In this document: positions 34,650 to 47,122 of the stretch, one piece after another
Position numbering within the stretch: position 1 is the stretch's first letter
Layout: the number at the start of each line of letters is the position of its first letter
Assembly (NCBI GenBank): GCA_948150685.1
Contig: OX411306.1
Location: 233,191,147 to 233,255,146, forward strand
DNA length: 64,000 bases
Source: Rhaphigaster nebulosa
Lineage: Eukaryota; Arthropoda; Insecta; Hemiptera; Pentatomidae
Direction: 5' to 3'
Position numbers and translations under genes: made by a program
The notes under the pieces: model-generated
Databases searched by the model: none
What the model was told of the DNA's origin: nothing
The model's input: only the letters and a program-made list of their open reading frames with translations

Positions 34650-35421
34650 ATAATCCCTTTTATTTAATGTTAATTAATAGGTTGAGGGTAATATTTTTTT
34701 CTATTAGTATTTTTATTCACAACTGTCAAATGAATAATTGACAATCAGCAGATTGCCCGTCGGTTTTACAAATGACGGCAGGTATGAAGTGATCCGGTGT
34801 ATTAAATTGTTAAAATACATTTTAATTATACAAGTTATTTTTTTTTTAATAATGAATATTGTTTTCTTGAATTTTTATTTATATTATTATAAGTGGAGGG
34901 AAAAGGGAAGTTTTTATCATATATTCAACAGAGGACTTTCAGTTAACCGTTACTTTGAATTTTGCTATTATGGAGGTTTTTTGGGATTACTATTAACAAA
35001 AAATAATAAAAACAAATGACAATTTATTTGTTCTTAATAAATAATATTCATGTAATATATTTTTCTTAATTAGTTACCGTCAGGATAGTTACAGGAAAGA
35101 GATAGAACCCCTTTTTCGATAAAAGTAATGCCAGAGGTATTCTAGAGTTATGTTTGGTATTGACGCATTTTTGACATTAAAAACAACTTGCATATTTGTT
35201 TTGATTTTTAATAACGTATATACAAAAATTATTAAAGTATAAACTTTATAATCATTTCTTATTCAAGTGTATTTTATTTGAAATACAAATCACGTATTTT
35301 AACACGATGTCTAGAATAGCTATTTGAAATTTCAGCACATCTGCCGCCATGATGTCCCATTTAAAATAACCCCCTAAATCACACATTTTACATTTTAGCC
35401 TTTATACTATATATTACTTAT
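34650..35421. other. Junction between right arm and duplicon A'
   Basis: About 430 bp without a match in the window (34660-35090), then a block (35100-35421) that repeats 33240-33560 in the same orientation and leads into A'. No gene recognised; the 93-codon frame at 34738-35019 has no known relatives. Confidence 0.45.
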
Positions 35422-35642
35422 AATATGGTTCAAAAAATACTTAAAAAATATCTAACATCTAAAATAAACAATTCAAAGTCTTTCTCACCTGGTAATTAGA
35501 ATACATTTTTAAAAAAATAACAACAAAAAAAAACCAACCACTCAGCAGGCAACCAGAGAAGCTTGTGCTGGCTATACCACCTTCCAGCTGACGTCACAAA
35601 GGGCTAGTTTCTGAATTTGTCACTGACCAGTATTTCGCAGTG

Positions 35643-35656
35643 TTATATATATATAA

Positions 35657-35728
<72 letters not shown>

Positions 35729-35731
35729 ATA
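35643..35731. repeat. (TA)n microsatellite
   Basis: Interrupted TA tract equivalent to 223-290. Confidence 0.95.
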
Positions 35732-36523
35732 CATTATATATGGACAGAGATATTTGGAAATAAATTGGCGAAAAAAATAAATAAATAAAAGAGATTCAAA
35801 AACTCTTTATTTGAATAATTAAGAAATCTCAAATTTATTTTTATAACGAAATAAAAATTTCATTTATACAATGATTACTAGCATATAGGTGTATCCTAAT
35901 GTTATAATAAGTTTTAGTTTATATAATCGTTGTTTCCCTTAATTTTTTATTTTCATTTAAATTATGATGAGGAAGTGAAAGAGGGGGGGAGAGTTTTCAA
36001 CGCTTGGTTAACAAAGGACTAAATACAATCCTCGCCTTGATTGGTCATCGATGAGGTTGCTGTTGGGTTATATTTAAAACAAAAAACAATAATTATTTTT
36101 ATGACTGTAGTTAGTACATTTTATGGAATATATTTGTTTTTATCTGTCATGATTTGGCTGTCAAATTGTATCTTTATCTTAGTCATGCACATAAATATTT
36201 GTCCTATTATTTAAACATCATTAATTTAATTAAACAAAGTAATTTAGTTAAGATTAATACAATACAAGTCTTGAAGTTAGGTACAATCCAATATAAAAAT
36301 AATATTTAGGTATGCTAAAGATAGTAATATAAAAGCTATAGAAATATTCACAGGAATATTTCATGAATATTCACAGGATAACATATCTCCTCTTATATAA
36401 CCCTACAGATCTCTTCCGCCTTCCTTCATCCCCTCTACTAGTTCTGGGCTTATCTCCCCTCAGGATCCTCTGGACAAACTACTCTTGCAATAACATTTTT
36501 GTAGTCGTACTCTTGAAGGAGAA

Positions 36524-36920
36524 CTAAAATTCATATTCTTGTAAGGTGACTCCGAATCGTACTTTTGTAGTCGTCACCCCCAAATGTATAGCACATAGCT
36601 TCTGCAACCGTACCGCTGGTAGTGCTGGTGTTGATGCATAGAACAGAGGGTTACTCAGATATTTTAATGAGTACAAGAATTTGATGTGCCTCTGCTTGAT
36701 GAATTCAGGGTCTATTGGAAGTTCCATAAGGGCATGGAGAGATGGTGGATTCTCCTACTTTAGCGACGTTTTTCAGACCATCTTCTTTAGCATGATGTGT
36801 TGGAATCGCTGTAGATGGCGCTGCGTGCAATTGGTAAGGTGAGTAAACAGTGGAGCGCTGTACAGAAGAGCTGGCCATTTAATGCACTAGTATATGGTCA
36901 GTTTTAGTCTGAGGAATGGA
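36524..36920 (-). mobile_element. LINE 3' fragment (A' copy)
   Basis: Counterpart of 1083-1480; differs by a few bases. Confidence 0.5.
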
Positions 36921-36968
36921 ACAAGCGACGTAAGTTGATACAGAGGGTAGGATTTTTCCCTGCGATAT

Positions 36969-37873
36969 TTGAAATGTGTAGAAATGTCAGATCATCGGTC
37001 TGTACTCTACACCTTTGAGGTTACGCTTGCCACACCACCGGCGATATCGGCATCTACACCACCACCGTTAACGCCAGCAGGACCCTCGAGAAGGCACAGG
37101 CTGCATCAGCGGCCAAAGTGGAAGACTTTGAAAGAAAGGCATCAGGGTGAATCCAGCGAAGACGGACGCCATCGTGATGTCGTTTCAGAAAGGGAAGAAG
37201 CCACTGCCCAAGGCATTCGAGATGGAAACAGCAGACCGGTATCTCTCCAACTCTATTCTCTACCTTGGCGTCACTTCACAGAAAGGCTACTCACCTTCTC
37301 CAGCCACGTCAGGGAGAGAATCAAGCTGACCTGGCTGAAGTCGTATAGGCTTTACTACCTTCTGTCTCTCACTTCGGGTGAAGCTGCAAATTTACAATGC
37401 CATTATAAGCCCAACCATACTCTACGGTGCACCGCTGCTCCGGCACATGTATAAGTCCACCTTACAAAGGTTCCAGAGCTCCCAGAACTCCGTTTTTCGG
37501 CGGGTCGTCCGTGGGACTTCACTCCAACGAGCGAGAAACGTCTCCATCTACGAGGAACTCTAGCTACCCTCAGTGCCGGAATATATAAGCCGGAGGCTCA
37601 TCAAATTCTTTGATGGGCTGAAGGCCTATGGCAACCCTCTATTCAGAGATATCGCCCCACCACCAAGTTCTGGGAGGTGAATGGGCTCTGTCCTCTTGGT
37701 CGACGTGGTCGCCGAGGGAAGGGGTCTGGTCTCTGCAGTCTAAACCCATTTCATCTTATTCCTTAACCAGCAGAATGGTTCCTCCCTATTATCTACAAAT
37801 TAATGAGGACCAATGCCTGAATGTGAAACTCCTGCAAGCAGCGGATATTTCAATAGCTTTGACCTTCGGGTAA
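36969..37873 (+). mobile_element. LINE ORF2 C-terminal remnant (A' copy)
   Basis: Counterpart of 1528-2432. It reads IYNAIISPTILYGAPLL, closer to the usual LINE consensus (S-P) than copy 1 (G-P). Still frameshifted. Confidence 0.6.
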
Positions 37874-37884
37874 TGTAAAGAATT

Positions 37885-37887
<3 letters not shown>

Positions 37888-37966
<79 letters not shown>
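37888..37966. repeat. (TA)n microsatellite
   Basis: Counterpart of 2447-2538. Confidence 0.95.
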
Positions 37967-37970
<4 letters not shown>

Positions 37971-38120
37971 TAGGGACTGATAAATTATTTGCCACTTCTA
38001 TAAATTTGTTTTAATGAAAACTAGTTTCAAATGTTATACATTCATCCTCAGTTCAAGGATGGATTCCTATTTAAGGAATCATCCTAATAAGATTGATCTA
38101 TACCATCATGCGGATGTCAA

Positions 38121-38122
<2 letters not shown>

Positions 38123-38191
<69 letters not shown>
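38123..38191. repeat. (TA)n microsatellite
   Basis: Expanded here. The same position in A (2695-2709) has only about seven TA pairs. Confidence 0.95.
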
Positions 38192-38194
<3 letters not shown>

Positions 38195-38470
38195 ACATAT
38201 AAGTATTCGAAAGAGACTTTTAATAAACGGAGGATGAGAAAAACTGTGCCTCACTGCATTTTATGGCGCAAGCTCCTGGATTACGAATGTCCAGAACAAC
38301 TCTAGAGCGTCATTGCCTCTTTCCTCAAAAACCGGAGTCTCGCTGTACAGGTTAGTGATGAGCACTCTCGCACTATTCCGCTGACATGCGGCGTACCACA
38401 TGGGCAGTTCTCTCGCCACTCCTGTTCTCCATCTACACTGCTGATGTAGTAGGCAAGAATTACACGAATT
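38195..38470 (+). mobile_element. LINE reverse-transcriptase fragment (A' copy)
   Basis: Counterpart of 2700-2995 with the same early stop. Confidence 0.6.
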
Positions 38471-39926
38471 AAACGGGTCTAGAGATCGAGACTGCCAAAG
38501 ACTCTCCAAGTCGCTAACTCAACCAACTTTTCCTCCAACTCCATTTGAATTGGAAAAATATTAGTTCCAGCCTGTTGATAAAGTAGTGCCTTTGCTGTAC
38601 AGCTGTATCGGTGTTTAACTACCAGTAAGCTCTTTTTTTTACTTTTTTTTTGCCCTAAGGAGAACCCACAGAGCTGCTCTTCAAAATACATTGTGATTTA
38701 CATTTCTCCTTGACAGTTTTCAATTTTTTAAGCGCTTGTCCGTAGTCACCCTGCCAAAAATGATATTAGGGGTAAGTGCAGGTCACTGTTGTGTGAAAAG
38801 TGTGCGTGGTGTACTCTTACACTTACTACAATGTTCTGTCGAGAAACTACGGACTAGAGAATTAAAACAAAAAAAAATGTGTTTAATACATTTATTCAAT
38901 TATATTCCAAATCCCACTTTCATAACTCAATGAAGATTGTAAAATGTGAAACCGAACTATTTTGCACTTGCACCAAAACCGCTCCTGCTTGAATAATGAC
39001 TACTCCAGATACCTTGTACGCACTTACCCCCAAGGCAAGGACAAGTGCGTACTAAGCACTATTCAATTAAATTATCAATCTCATCAAAATGGACATGGTT
39101 GAAACTTAGGTTTGAATGTTATATTTAAGCGCAATCGTCAAAGTAACATTTTTGTAAAAAAAGAGGAAAAATGTATGCTCAAACATAATTTTACAATCCT
39201 ATAAACTCGAACTTTGTAAAATTTAGTGCACACTTGCCCCACTTTAACAGATTTCTCTGATAAATAATAATAAATTGCAAATCTTGTAAGGCTTCTGGAG
39301 AGCAGAATGTTCTCTCAAGCTATTATATATGTAGCTACAAATCTTCGAAGTGAGACTGACAGGATGAATCTGAAGGTCTCTGACAATGCGCATCTAAAAT
39401 GGAATAAGAGTAGCTGGAGAGATGGAGGAGAGGGAGAGAGAGAAAGGATTATTGAAGTGTCGAAGGGCCAAAGAACGGTCCACGTTCAAATAGCAAGATA
39501 AGAATATTTGCTTTAGAACATCTCTGGAAGGATAGACAACTAACCGTGGGCATTTTCCTCTAGACTTCATGGGAGAAAGAGGTACAACCAGGGGATATTA
39601 GCCCTTAGACAATAATTATATAGAGCACAAGAAAATAACAATGTTATTAAACAAAAAATAGTCTTCTTTTATGTGGTGGGCAACTGTGTGATCATGCCCG
39701 TATACTATCCGGTAGTCAGCTTGTGACACTATCTGGTTACCATCCACAATTGTTCTATTCATTTGAGGAATATAATAATCCAGATATGGACTATGAGGTG
39801 TTAATACCGAGTATATTAGGCTTGCCTTCTTGCCTTGTCTCAAATGTTTATTAACAAGGTTATATTACTGACTATACAGTGAGAGGGTCCTCATTGAGCA
39901 GGTGTTAGGTATCCCAGTAGCTTAGG

Positions 39927-39968
39927 TATCCTCAGTAGCTGTACAAGTCTGTACAGCTACTGAGGATA
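39927..39968. repeat. Perfect 19-bp hairpin, template-switch signature (unit 1)
   Basis: Arms 39927-39945 and 39950-39968 are exact reverse complements with loop AGTC. In A the left arm does not exist: about 70 unrelated bases (4437-4507) stand there, while the right arm is present at about 4513-4531. The left arm thus looks copied from the right arm by fold-back synthesis. Confidence 0.85.
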
Positions 39969-40239
39969 GACTCCTCGTAAGCAATCATGCACAGTGAGTG
40001 ATCTGTGAAATGGGAGATTTGTGGATTGATTAGACCATTGAATGTCCGTGCCGTGTATTGTAAAACCTTAACATCATTTCTCTTGCCTTACACTTATTTT
40101 CTATTTACAATGAGTTATAATGACCTTTACTAAAGAAGGCTCAAACAAATGAAGAGACTTGAATATAACTAGCGCCTAATATGGGAAATGTTTGAAAGTA
40201 GGAAGTGGTTTAAGAAAATTCTTAACCCCTCTTATCACA

Positions 40240-41350
40240 CAATCTTCTTCTTCTTTCCCTTCCTTCTAATGTCTCTCAGCATGGAGGTGTTTCCAGCCAT
40301 GCCCTCCTGCTAATGCCTTTAACCCTCCTATTGACTTCTCTCGCGATCTTCCTAGCCTGGATATGTGATCTTCGTAAGACAGTCGAGGTCTACCCTTAGG
40401 CCTTTTACCTTTTGGTCAGGCTTCATAGAAACTTCTTGGTTCTCTTTATTCTCCCATTCTGCAGACATGACCATACCACTTTAGCTGTTTTTTCTCGAGT
40501 ATTTATCCCAGCGGCTCAACGTCTAACTCTTTTCAATTTCTTATTCAGTGTCATCTTGTTTTTCCTGCCATTCTTAGGAGTTACCTAATTTCAGCAGTGG
40601 TTATTATATTCTTATGTCTGTCTTGTGCTATCCAGCTTTCACTAACAAGCAAAGTTGGAACGTACACTGCTTTATATATCCTTAATTTAATGTCCATTCC
40701 AACTTCCTTCTTACCCACGATGGAGTTGCAGATTTGGAAATAAATATTGCTAGCTTTCCTAACCCTGTTGTTGACCTCATCATCGACTTTCCCATTCCTG
40801 CCTAATATAATACCCATGTATGTAAAGTCATCAGTTTGTTCAAGTGACTGGCCATTACATATTATATTGATTGCCTGAGGCTCTCTTCCCAAATTTATTA
40901 CTTTACTTTTATCTTTATTGATGGAGATGCCTTTTCTTCCTGATTCCTCTTGCCATTCAAGGACAGCTTGCTGTAGTTTCTGCTATGAGTCAGCTGCTAG
41001 GACTATGTCGTCTGTGTACAATAGACCTTGGACTTGAATATATCTCAGATTCCATAATCCCACTCTGCTTCTTGCCGTTCTCCTTTTGCAGATTTTATGC
41101 ATCTCGTCCATAAAATTTACGAACAACAATGGACTTAAGCAATCTCCCTGCTTGACTCCTTGTTCCATGGCAAAAGGTCTGGAATCCACCCTATTTATTC
41201 TAGCAATACCTTTTGGTTTTTGATATGCTGTTCTCCATAGTTCATGCCTTGGGACTGAGTCAAATATAGCTGTTATGCCTTGAAACACCATGAATATATT
41301 TGCGTTTCTATCCCAGGTCTTCTCCATTACGCACCTAAGAGAAAATATGT
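40240..41350 (-). pseudogene. LINE 3' half in tandem unit 1
   Basis: Thumb-like frame (40581-40892) and RT palm (40983-41350) with GVKQGDCLSPLLF and YTDDIVLAADS. It is cut off upstream of the palm by the duplication junction. Confidence 0.75.
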
Positions 41351-41354
41351 TGTG

Positions 41355-44023
41355 AAAATACATTGTGATTTACATTTCTCCTTGACAGTTTTCAATTTTT
41401 TAAGCGCTTGTCCGTAGTCACTCTGCCAAAAATGATATTAGGGGTAAGTGCAGGTCACTGTTGTGTGAAAAGTGTGCGTGGTGTACTCTTACACTTACTA
41501 CAATGTTCTGTCGAGAAACTACGGACTAAGAGAATTAAAAAAAAAAAAAATGTGTTTAATACATTTATTCAATTATATTCCAAATCCCACTTTCATAACT
41601 CAATGAAGATTGTAAAATGTGAAACCGAACTATTTTGCACTTGCACCAAAACCGCTCCTGCTTGAATAATGACTACTCCAGATACCTTGTACGCACTTAC
41701 CCCCAAGGCAAGGACAAGTGCGTACTAAGCACTATTCAATTAAATTATGAATCTCATCAAAATGGACATGGTTGAAACTTAGGTTTGAATGTTATATTTA
41801 AGCGCAATCGTCAAAGTAACATTTTTGTAAAAAAAGAGGAAAAATGTATGCTCAAACATAATTTTACAGTCCTATATACTCGAACTTTGTAAAATTTAGT
41901 GCACACTTGCCCCACTTTAACAGATTTCTCTGATAAATAATAATAAATTGCAAATCTTGTAAGGCTTCTGGAGAGCAGAATGTTCTCTCAAGCTATTATA
42001 TATGTAGCTACAAATCTTCGAAGTGAGACTGACAGGATGAATCTGAAGGTCTCTGACAATGCGCATCTAAAATGGAATAAGAGTAGCTGGAGAGATGGAG
42101 GAGAGGGAGAGAGAGAAAGGATTATTGAAGTGTCGAAGGGCCAAAGAACGGTCCACGTTCAAATAGCAAGATAAGAATATTTGCTTTAGAACATCTCTGG
42201 AAGGATAGACAACTAACCGTGGGCATTTTCCTCTAGACTTCATGGGAGAAAGAGGTACAACCAGGGGATATTAGCCCTTAGACAATAATTATATAGAGCA
42301 CAAGAAAATAACAATGTTATTAAACAAAAAATAGTCTTCTTTTATGTGGTGGGCAACTGTGTGATCATGCCCGTATACTATCCGGTAGTCAGCTTGTGAC
42401 ACTATCTGGTTACCATCCACAATTGTTCTATTCATTTGAGGAATATAATAATCCAGATATGGACTATGAGGTGTTAATACCGAGTATATTAGGCTTGCCT
42501 TCTTGCCTTGTCTCAAATGTTTATTAACAAGGTTATATTACTGACTATACAGTGAGAGGGTCCTCATTGAGCAGGTGTTAGGTATCCCAGTAGCTTAGGT
42601 ATCCTCAGTAGCTGTACAAGTCTGTACAGCTACTGAGGATAGACTCCTCGTAAGCAATCATGCACAGTGAGTGATCTGTGAAATGGGAGATTTGTGGATT
42701 GATTAGACCATTGAATGTCCGTGCCGTGTATTGTAAAACCTTAACATCATTTCTCTTGCCTTACACTTATTTTCTATTTACAATGAGTTATAATGACCTT
42801 TACTAAAGAAGGCTCAAACAAATGAAGAGACTTGAATATAACTAGCGCCTAATATGGGAAATGTTTGAAAGTAGGAAGTGGTTTAAGAAAATTCTTAACC
42901 CCTCTTATCACACAATCTTCTTCTTCTTTCCCTTCCTTCTAATGTCTCTCAGCATGGAGGTGTTTCCAGCCATGCCCTCCTGCTAATGCCTTTAACCCTC
43001 CTATTGACTTCTCTCGCGATCTTCCTAGCCTGGATATGTGATCTTCGTAAGACAGTCGAGGTCTACCCTTAGGCCTTTTACCTTTTGGTCAGGCTTCATA
43101 GAAACTTCTTGGTTCTCTTTATTCTCCCATTCTGCAGACATGACCATACCACTTTAGCTGTTTTTTCTCGAGTATTTATCCCAGCGGCTCAACGTCTAAC
43201 TCTTTTCAATTTCTTATTCAGTGTCATCTTGTTTTTCCTGCCATTCTTAGGAGTTACCTAATTTCAGCAGTGGTTATTATATTCTTATGTCTGTCTTGTG
43301 CTATCCAGCTTTCACTAACAAGCAAAGTTGGAACGTACACTGCTTTATATATCCTTAATTTAATGTCCATTCCAACTTCCTTCTTACCCACGATGGAGTT
43401 GCAGATTTGGAAATAAATATTGCTAGCTTTCCTAACCCTGTTGTTGACCTCATCATCGACTTTCCCATTCCTGCCTAATATAATACCCATGTATGTAAAG
43501 TCATCAGTTTGTTCAAGTGACTGGCCATTACATATTATATTGATTGCCTGAGGCTCTCTTCCCAAATTTATTACTTTACTTTTATCTTTATTGATGGAGA
43601 TGCCTTTTCTTCCTGATTCCTCTTGCCATTCAAGGACAGCTTGCTGTAGTTTCTGCTATGAGTCAGCTGCTAGGACTATGTCGTCTGTGTACAATAGACC
43701 TTGGACTTGAATATATCTCAGATTCCATAATCCCACTCTGCTTCTTGCCGTTCTCCTTTTGCAGATTTTATGCATCTCGTCCATAAAATTTACGAACAAC
43801 AATGGACTTAAGCAATCTCCCTGCTTGACTCCTTGTTCCATGGCAAAAGGTCTGGAATCCACCCTATTTATTCTAGCAATACCTTTTGGTTTTTGATATG
43901 CTGTTCTCCATAGTTCATGCCTTGGGACTGAGTCAAATATAGCTGTTATGCCTTGAAACACCATGAATATATTTGCGTTTCTATCCCAGGTCTTCTCCAT
44001 TACGCACCTAAGAGAAAATATGT
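41355..44023 (+). repeat. 2.67-kb tandem duplication, unit 2
   Basis: Second unit, offset 2672-2673. It is followed by the sequence continuous with A (ATGTGGCCCTGGG), so unit 2 retains the original right boundary and unit 1 the original left boundary. Confidence 0.9.
42600..42641. repeat. Perfect 19-bp hairpin (unit 2)
   Basis: Identical to 39927-39968, so the hairpin mutation preceded the tandem duplication. Confidence 0.85.
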
Positions 44024-45300
44024 GGCCCTGGGCCTGTCTAACTGGCCTAAATGCAGCTTGTTTATCCTCAACCATCGGTTTTATATATGGCCTAAGCTTT
44101 CGCTCTAGTATGGACGTGTAGAGCTTGCATACTACAGAGGATAGCCATAGAGGCCTGTAATTCTTACATTAACTCACATTTTCTTTCTTGTGGATATTAT
44201 TATTATTATTAGTACTATTATATTATCCTCCTACTCCTTTGGTATTCTTTTCTCATCCCACAGATTCTGAAACAGAGACAGCAGGACTTTTTTGAGCTGT
44301 GGACCACTATACTTAATCAGTTCTGGAGATATCCCATCTCTTCCTGCGGCTTTACTAGTCTTAAGTCTCTCAAGGAAAAGTTCAACTTCCTCCTCCCATA
44401 TCATTGTATCATAAATGGTGTCTACAGCTAGCATTGGTTCTGAGGGAGGTACTTGGCTACTAAATTGTTCCTGGTAGTGTCGTCTTTATCTGTCCAATAT
44501 TTCATTTTGTTTTGAGAGAACAGTACTGTCCTCATTTTTAACATTTCTTATTGGCTTGCTTTTGCTTTTTTTTAGCCCTTTTGCTTTTCTCCAAAATAAT
44601 CTGGTATTTTCCTGGTGATCCGAATCCAGTTCTCTTCCAAAATCGTTCTGGAGATATCCCATCTCTTCCTGCGGCTTTACTAGTCTTAAGTCTCTCAAGG
44701 GAAAGTTCATCTTCCTCCTCCCATATCATTGTATCATAAATGGTGTCTACAGCTAGCATTGGTTCTGAGGGAGGTACTTGGCTACTAAATTGTTTCTGGT
44801 AGTGTCGTCTTCATCTGTCCAATATTTCATTTTGTTTTGAGAGAACAGTACTGTCCTCATTTTTAACATTTCTTATTGGCTTGCTTTTGCAATTTTTTAG
44901 CCCTTTTGCTTTTCTCCAAAATAATCTGGTATTTTCCTGGTGATCCGAATCCAGTTCTCTTCCAAAATCGTTCTGGAGATATCCATCTCTTCCTGCGGCT
45001 TTACTAGTCTTAAGTCTCTCAAGGGAAAGTTCATCTTCCTCCTCCCATATCATTGTATCATAAATGGTGTCTACAGCTAGCATCGGTTCCGAGTGAGGTA
45101 CTTGGCTACTAAATTGTTCCTGGTAGTGGCGTCTTCATCTGTCCAATATTTCATTTTGTTCTGAGAAAACAGTACCGTCCTTATTTTTAACATTTCTTAT
45201 TGGCTTGCTTTTGCAACCTTTTAGCCCTTTTGATTTTCTCCAAAATAATCTGGTATTTTCCTGGTGATCCGAATCCAGTTCTCTTCCAAAATTTTCCCAT
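42912..45300 (-). pseudogene. Degenerate LINE with internal tandem array (A' copy)
   Basis: Counterpart of 4805-8155. The palm frame (43656-44075) starts AAFRPVRQAQGH and keeps YTDD. The pre-palm segment is at 44231-44434. The same TAG follows the DD block. Confidence 0.75.
44486..45292 (-). repeat. 325-bp tandem array (about 3 units)
   Basis: Unit starts at 44486, 44811 and 45135. The difference from A is about 974 bp, i.e. three units. Confidence 0.9.
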
Positions 45301-46829
45301 GACTTTTGTTATACTTATCGAACAATATCTTCATTCTTTTTAGTTACATAATTGACCCATTTTTCGTGTGTCCGATCCATTTTATTGCACAATAATGTAG
45401 TTTGATATGTTCACTGGTACTGAAGTGTACAAGGTAATGAAAAGGAAAATAGTCAAAATGGGAAGATCATCTTCTTTCAGCTCTTTTTGGACAAAAGCCC
45501 AATTGTAAGGTAAGAGAAATCAAGACAACTGTTTGATATAGTCAGGTAGTCATAGTAATACGCACACAAAAAAAAATAGATGTTCTTTAGTTAAAAAGGT
45601 TTTTGTCTGATAGTAGGTAAGAAGGTCTATTGGTCATTTTTGGCATCCATCCAGTCACATATAGGTTGCCATCCTGCCCTAAACAGAATGGGAGTGTCAA
45701 GGTTGGTACCATTATAATGAAAATATTAATTGACCACTAGGTGATTCAAACTCATATCCATACTCCGAAGAAGGTGATATGGAACCTTCATCGCAACACA
45801 AACTTGATCATCTCGACTAATTTTACTGTACAATTGAATTTATACTTTATAGATAACAAATTTATTAATTAATCCACAAAATGTGGAGGGTCACATTGCC
45901 TATTGGCCTACCTTAAGGCTGAGTTTTGGAAACAAGATTTTAAAGATTATTTTGTGTTTTAGGGGGTTAATAACTGTAAAAAATGCTACCTGTATTATCA
46001 TTGTATTTAATTATGTTTGTACAACTATATACAGATATTTTGCTATAATCTATTTTCCATATATTTTACTGAATTAAAGTGGATTAAATAAACAAATATT
46101 TATGTTTTTTTTTATTTTTCCCAGTGATTAAAACCCTCCTTGGGATTGGCCCCCATCCACTCCCACTCGTATAAAAGAAATCAAGTTTACATCAGACTGT
46201 TTAGTGCTGAATATTGAAAATAAAATTACATAGATATAGAAATATAATATAATACTGTATTTCATTTTATAATATACCTTGATTATATTCATTATATACC
46301 TATTTATCAGTGTGATTTCATTTTCTATATTCAGTTCGGAACTGACAGATGTGGAAATCACTTGATTTCCATATCTCTTATTTTCTATACTTTCTTTTTA
46401 TCAATTTAACATCTTGTTGTTTCTTGTCTTTGTAGCCCTATACGAAGTGCGCTGAAATTTAGGAATTTATTAAGTATTTTTATACTAAGTTATTAAACTA
46501 AAATTATGTTTAATTTTTTTATTGTCATCCTAAATATCTCCTAAATTAATAACAACTGTAAACTATTCAATATACATTAAAAAGAAATGATATGATGGAT
46601 TTTTATTTTAAAATGTTTGATCATTTATATTGGTTTTCAGACATTTTTATTTTTTTAACATTGAGAATCAGGCATGACATAATTCTACAATATAACAAAA
46701 TATATTAGCTTTAAAATAACCACATACTATGGCAGTAACAATTTGTACATACAATGAAAAGAAGATGATCAAGAATGCCTGTGAACAATGTACAACACTG
46801 GACTAAAATTATAAATGTCAGAGCAATAA

Positions 46830-46834
<5 letters not shown>

Positions 46835-46903
<69 letters not shown>
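46835..46903. repeat. (TA)n microsatellite
   Basis: Counterpart of 9697-9743, longer by about 22 bases. Confidence 0.95.
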
Positions 46904-46906
<3 letters not shown>

Positions 46907-46966
46907 AATTTATAACATAAATCATCTCAGGTGCATGTTAAAAATAATTTCATCGCCAGATAACAG

Positions 46967-47122
46967 CTATAAACTGGTAAAGAATTCTTGCCGCTGCTCT
47001 TGTGCCAAGGTTTCTTCTATCCAGTCAGCATACAAAGGCACCCTTGTGAAGACAGCAAGACCAGTTCCTGATCCAGTTTCTATTCCTGCCATGAACCCTC
47101 GGCCTAAAAGACCATCTTCGCC
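46967..47122 (-). CDS. Terminal exon of S1 serine protease or homologue, copy 2
   Basis: Same 52-codon exon as 9807-9962, translating identically, with the same TTTCAG acceptor at 47123-47128. The rest of the gene is not recognised. Two identical terminal exons in one window show that the gene end was carried along by the duplicon. Confidence 0.6.
   Translation of the reverse strand, partial: GEDGLLGRGFMAGIETGSGTGLAVFTRVPLYADWIEETLAQEQRQEFFTSL

Larger units (their letters stand above)
26090..34650 (-). repeat. Palindrome right arm (R)
   Basis: Inverted counterpart of L and L'. Compared with L it lacks one half of the nested palindrome (the join is near 30700-30720) and has shorter TA tracts. 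It carries a 27223-27250 hairpin that L does not have. Outward, 33170-34400 is collinear (inverted) with 57825-59550 of L' better than with L, showing L is the rearranged arm. Confidence 0.85.
38683..41350 (+). repeat. 2.67-kb tandem duplication, unit 1
   Basis: From AAAATACATTGTG (38683) to GAGAAAATATGT (ends 41350). It contains the 3430-like block, the 75-codon frame, the hairpin and the 3' half of the LINE up to the RT palm. Unit 2 follows after four filler bases. Reading frames in the two units translate identically over long stretches, so the duplication is recent. Confidence 0.9.
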
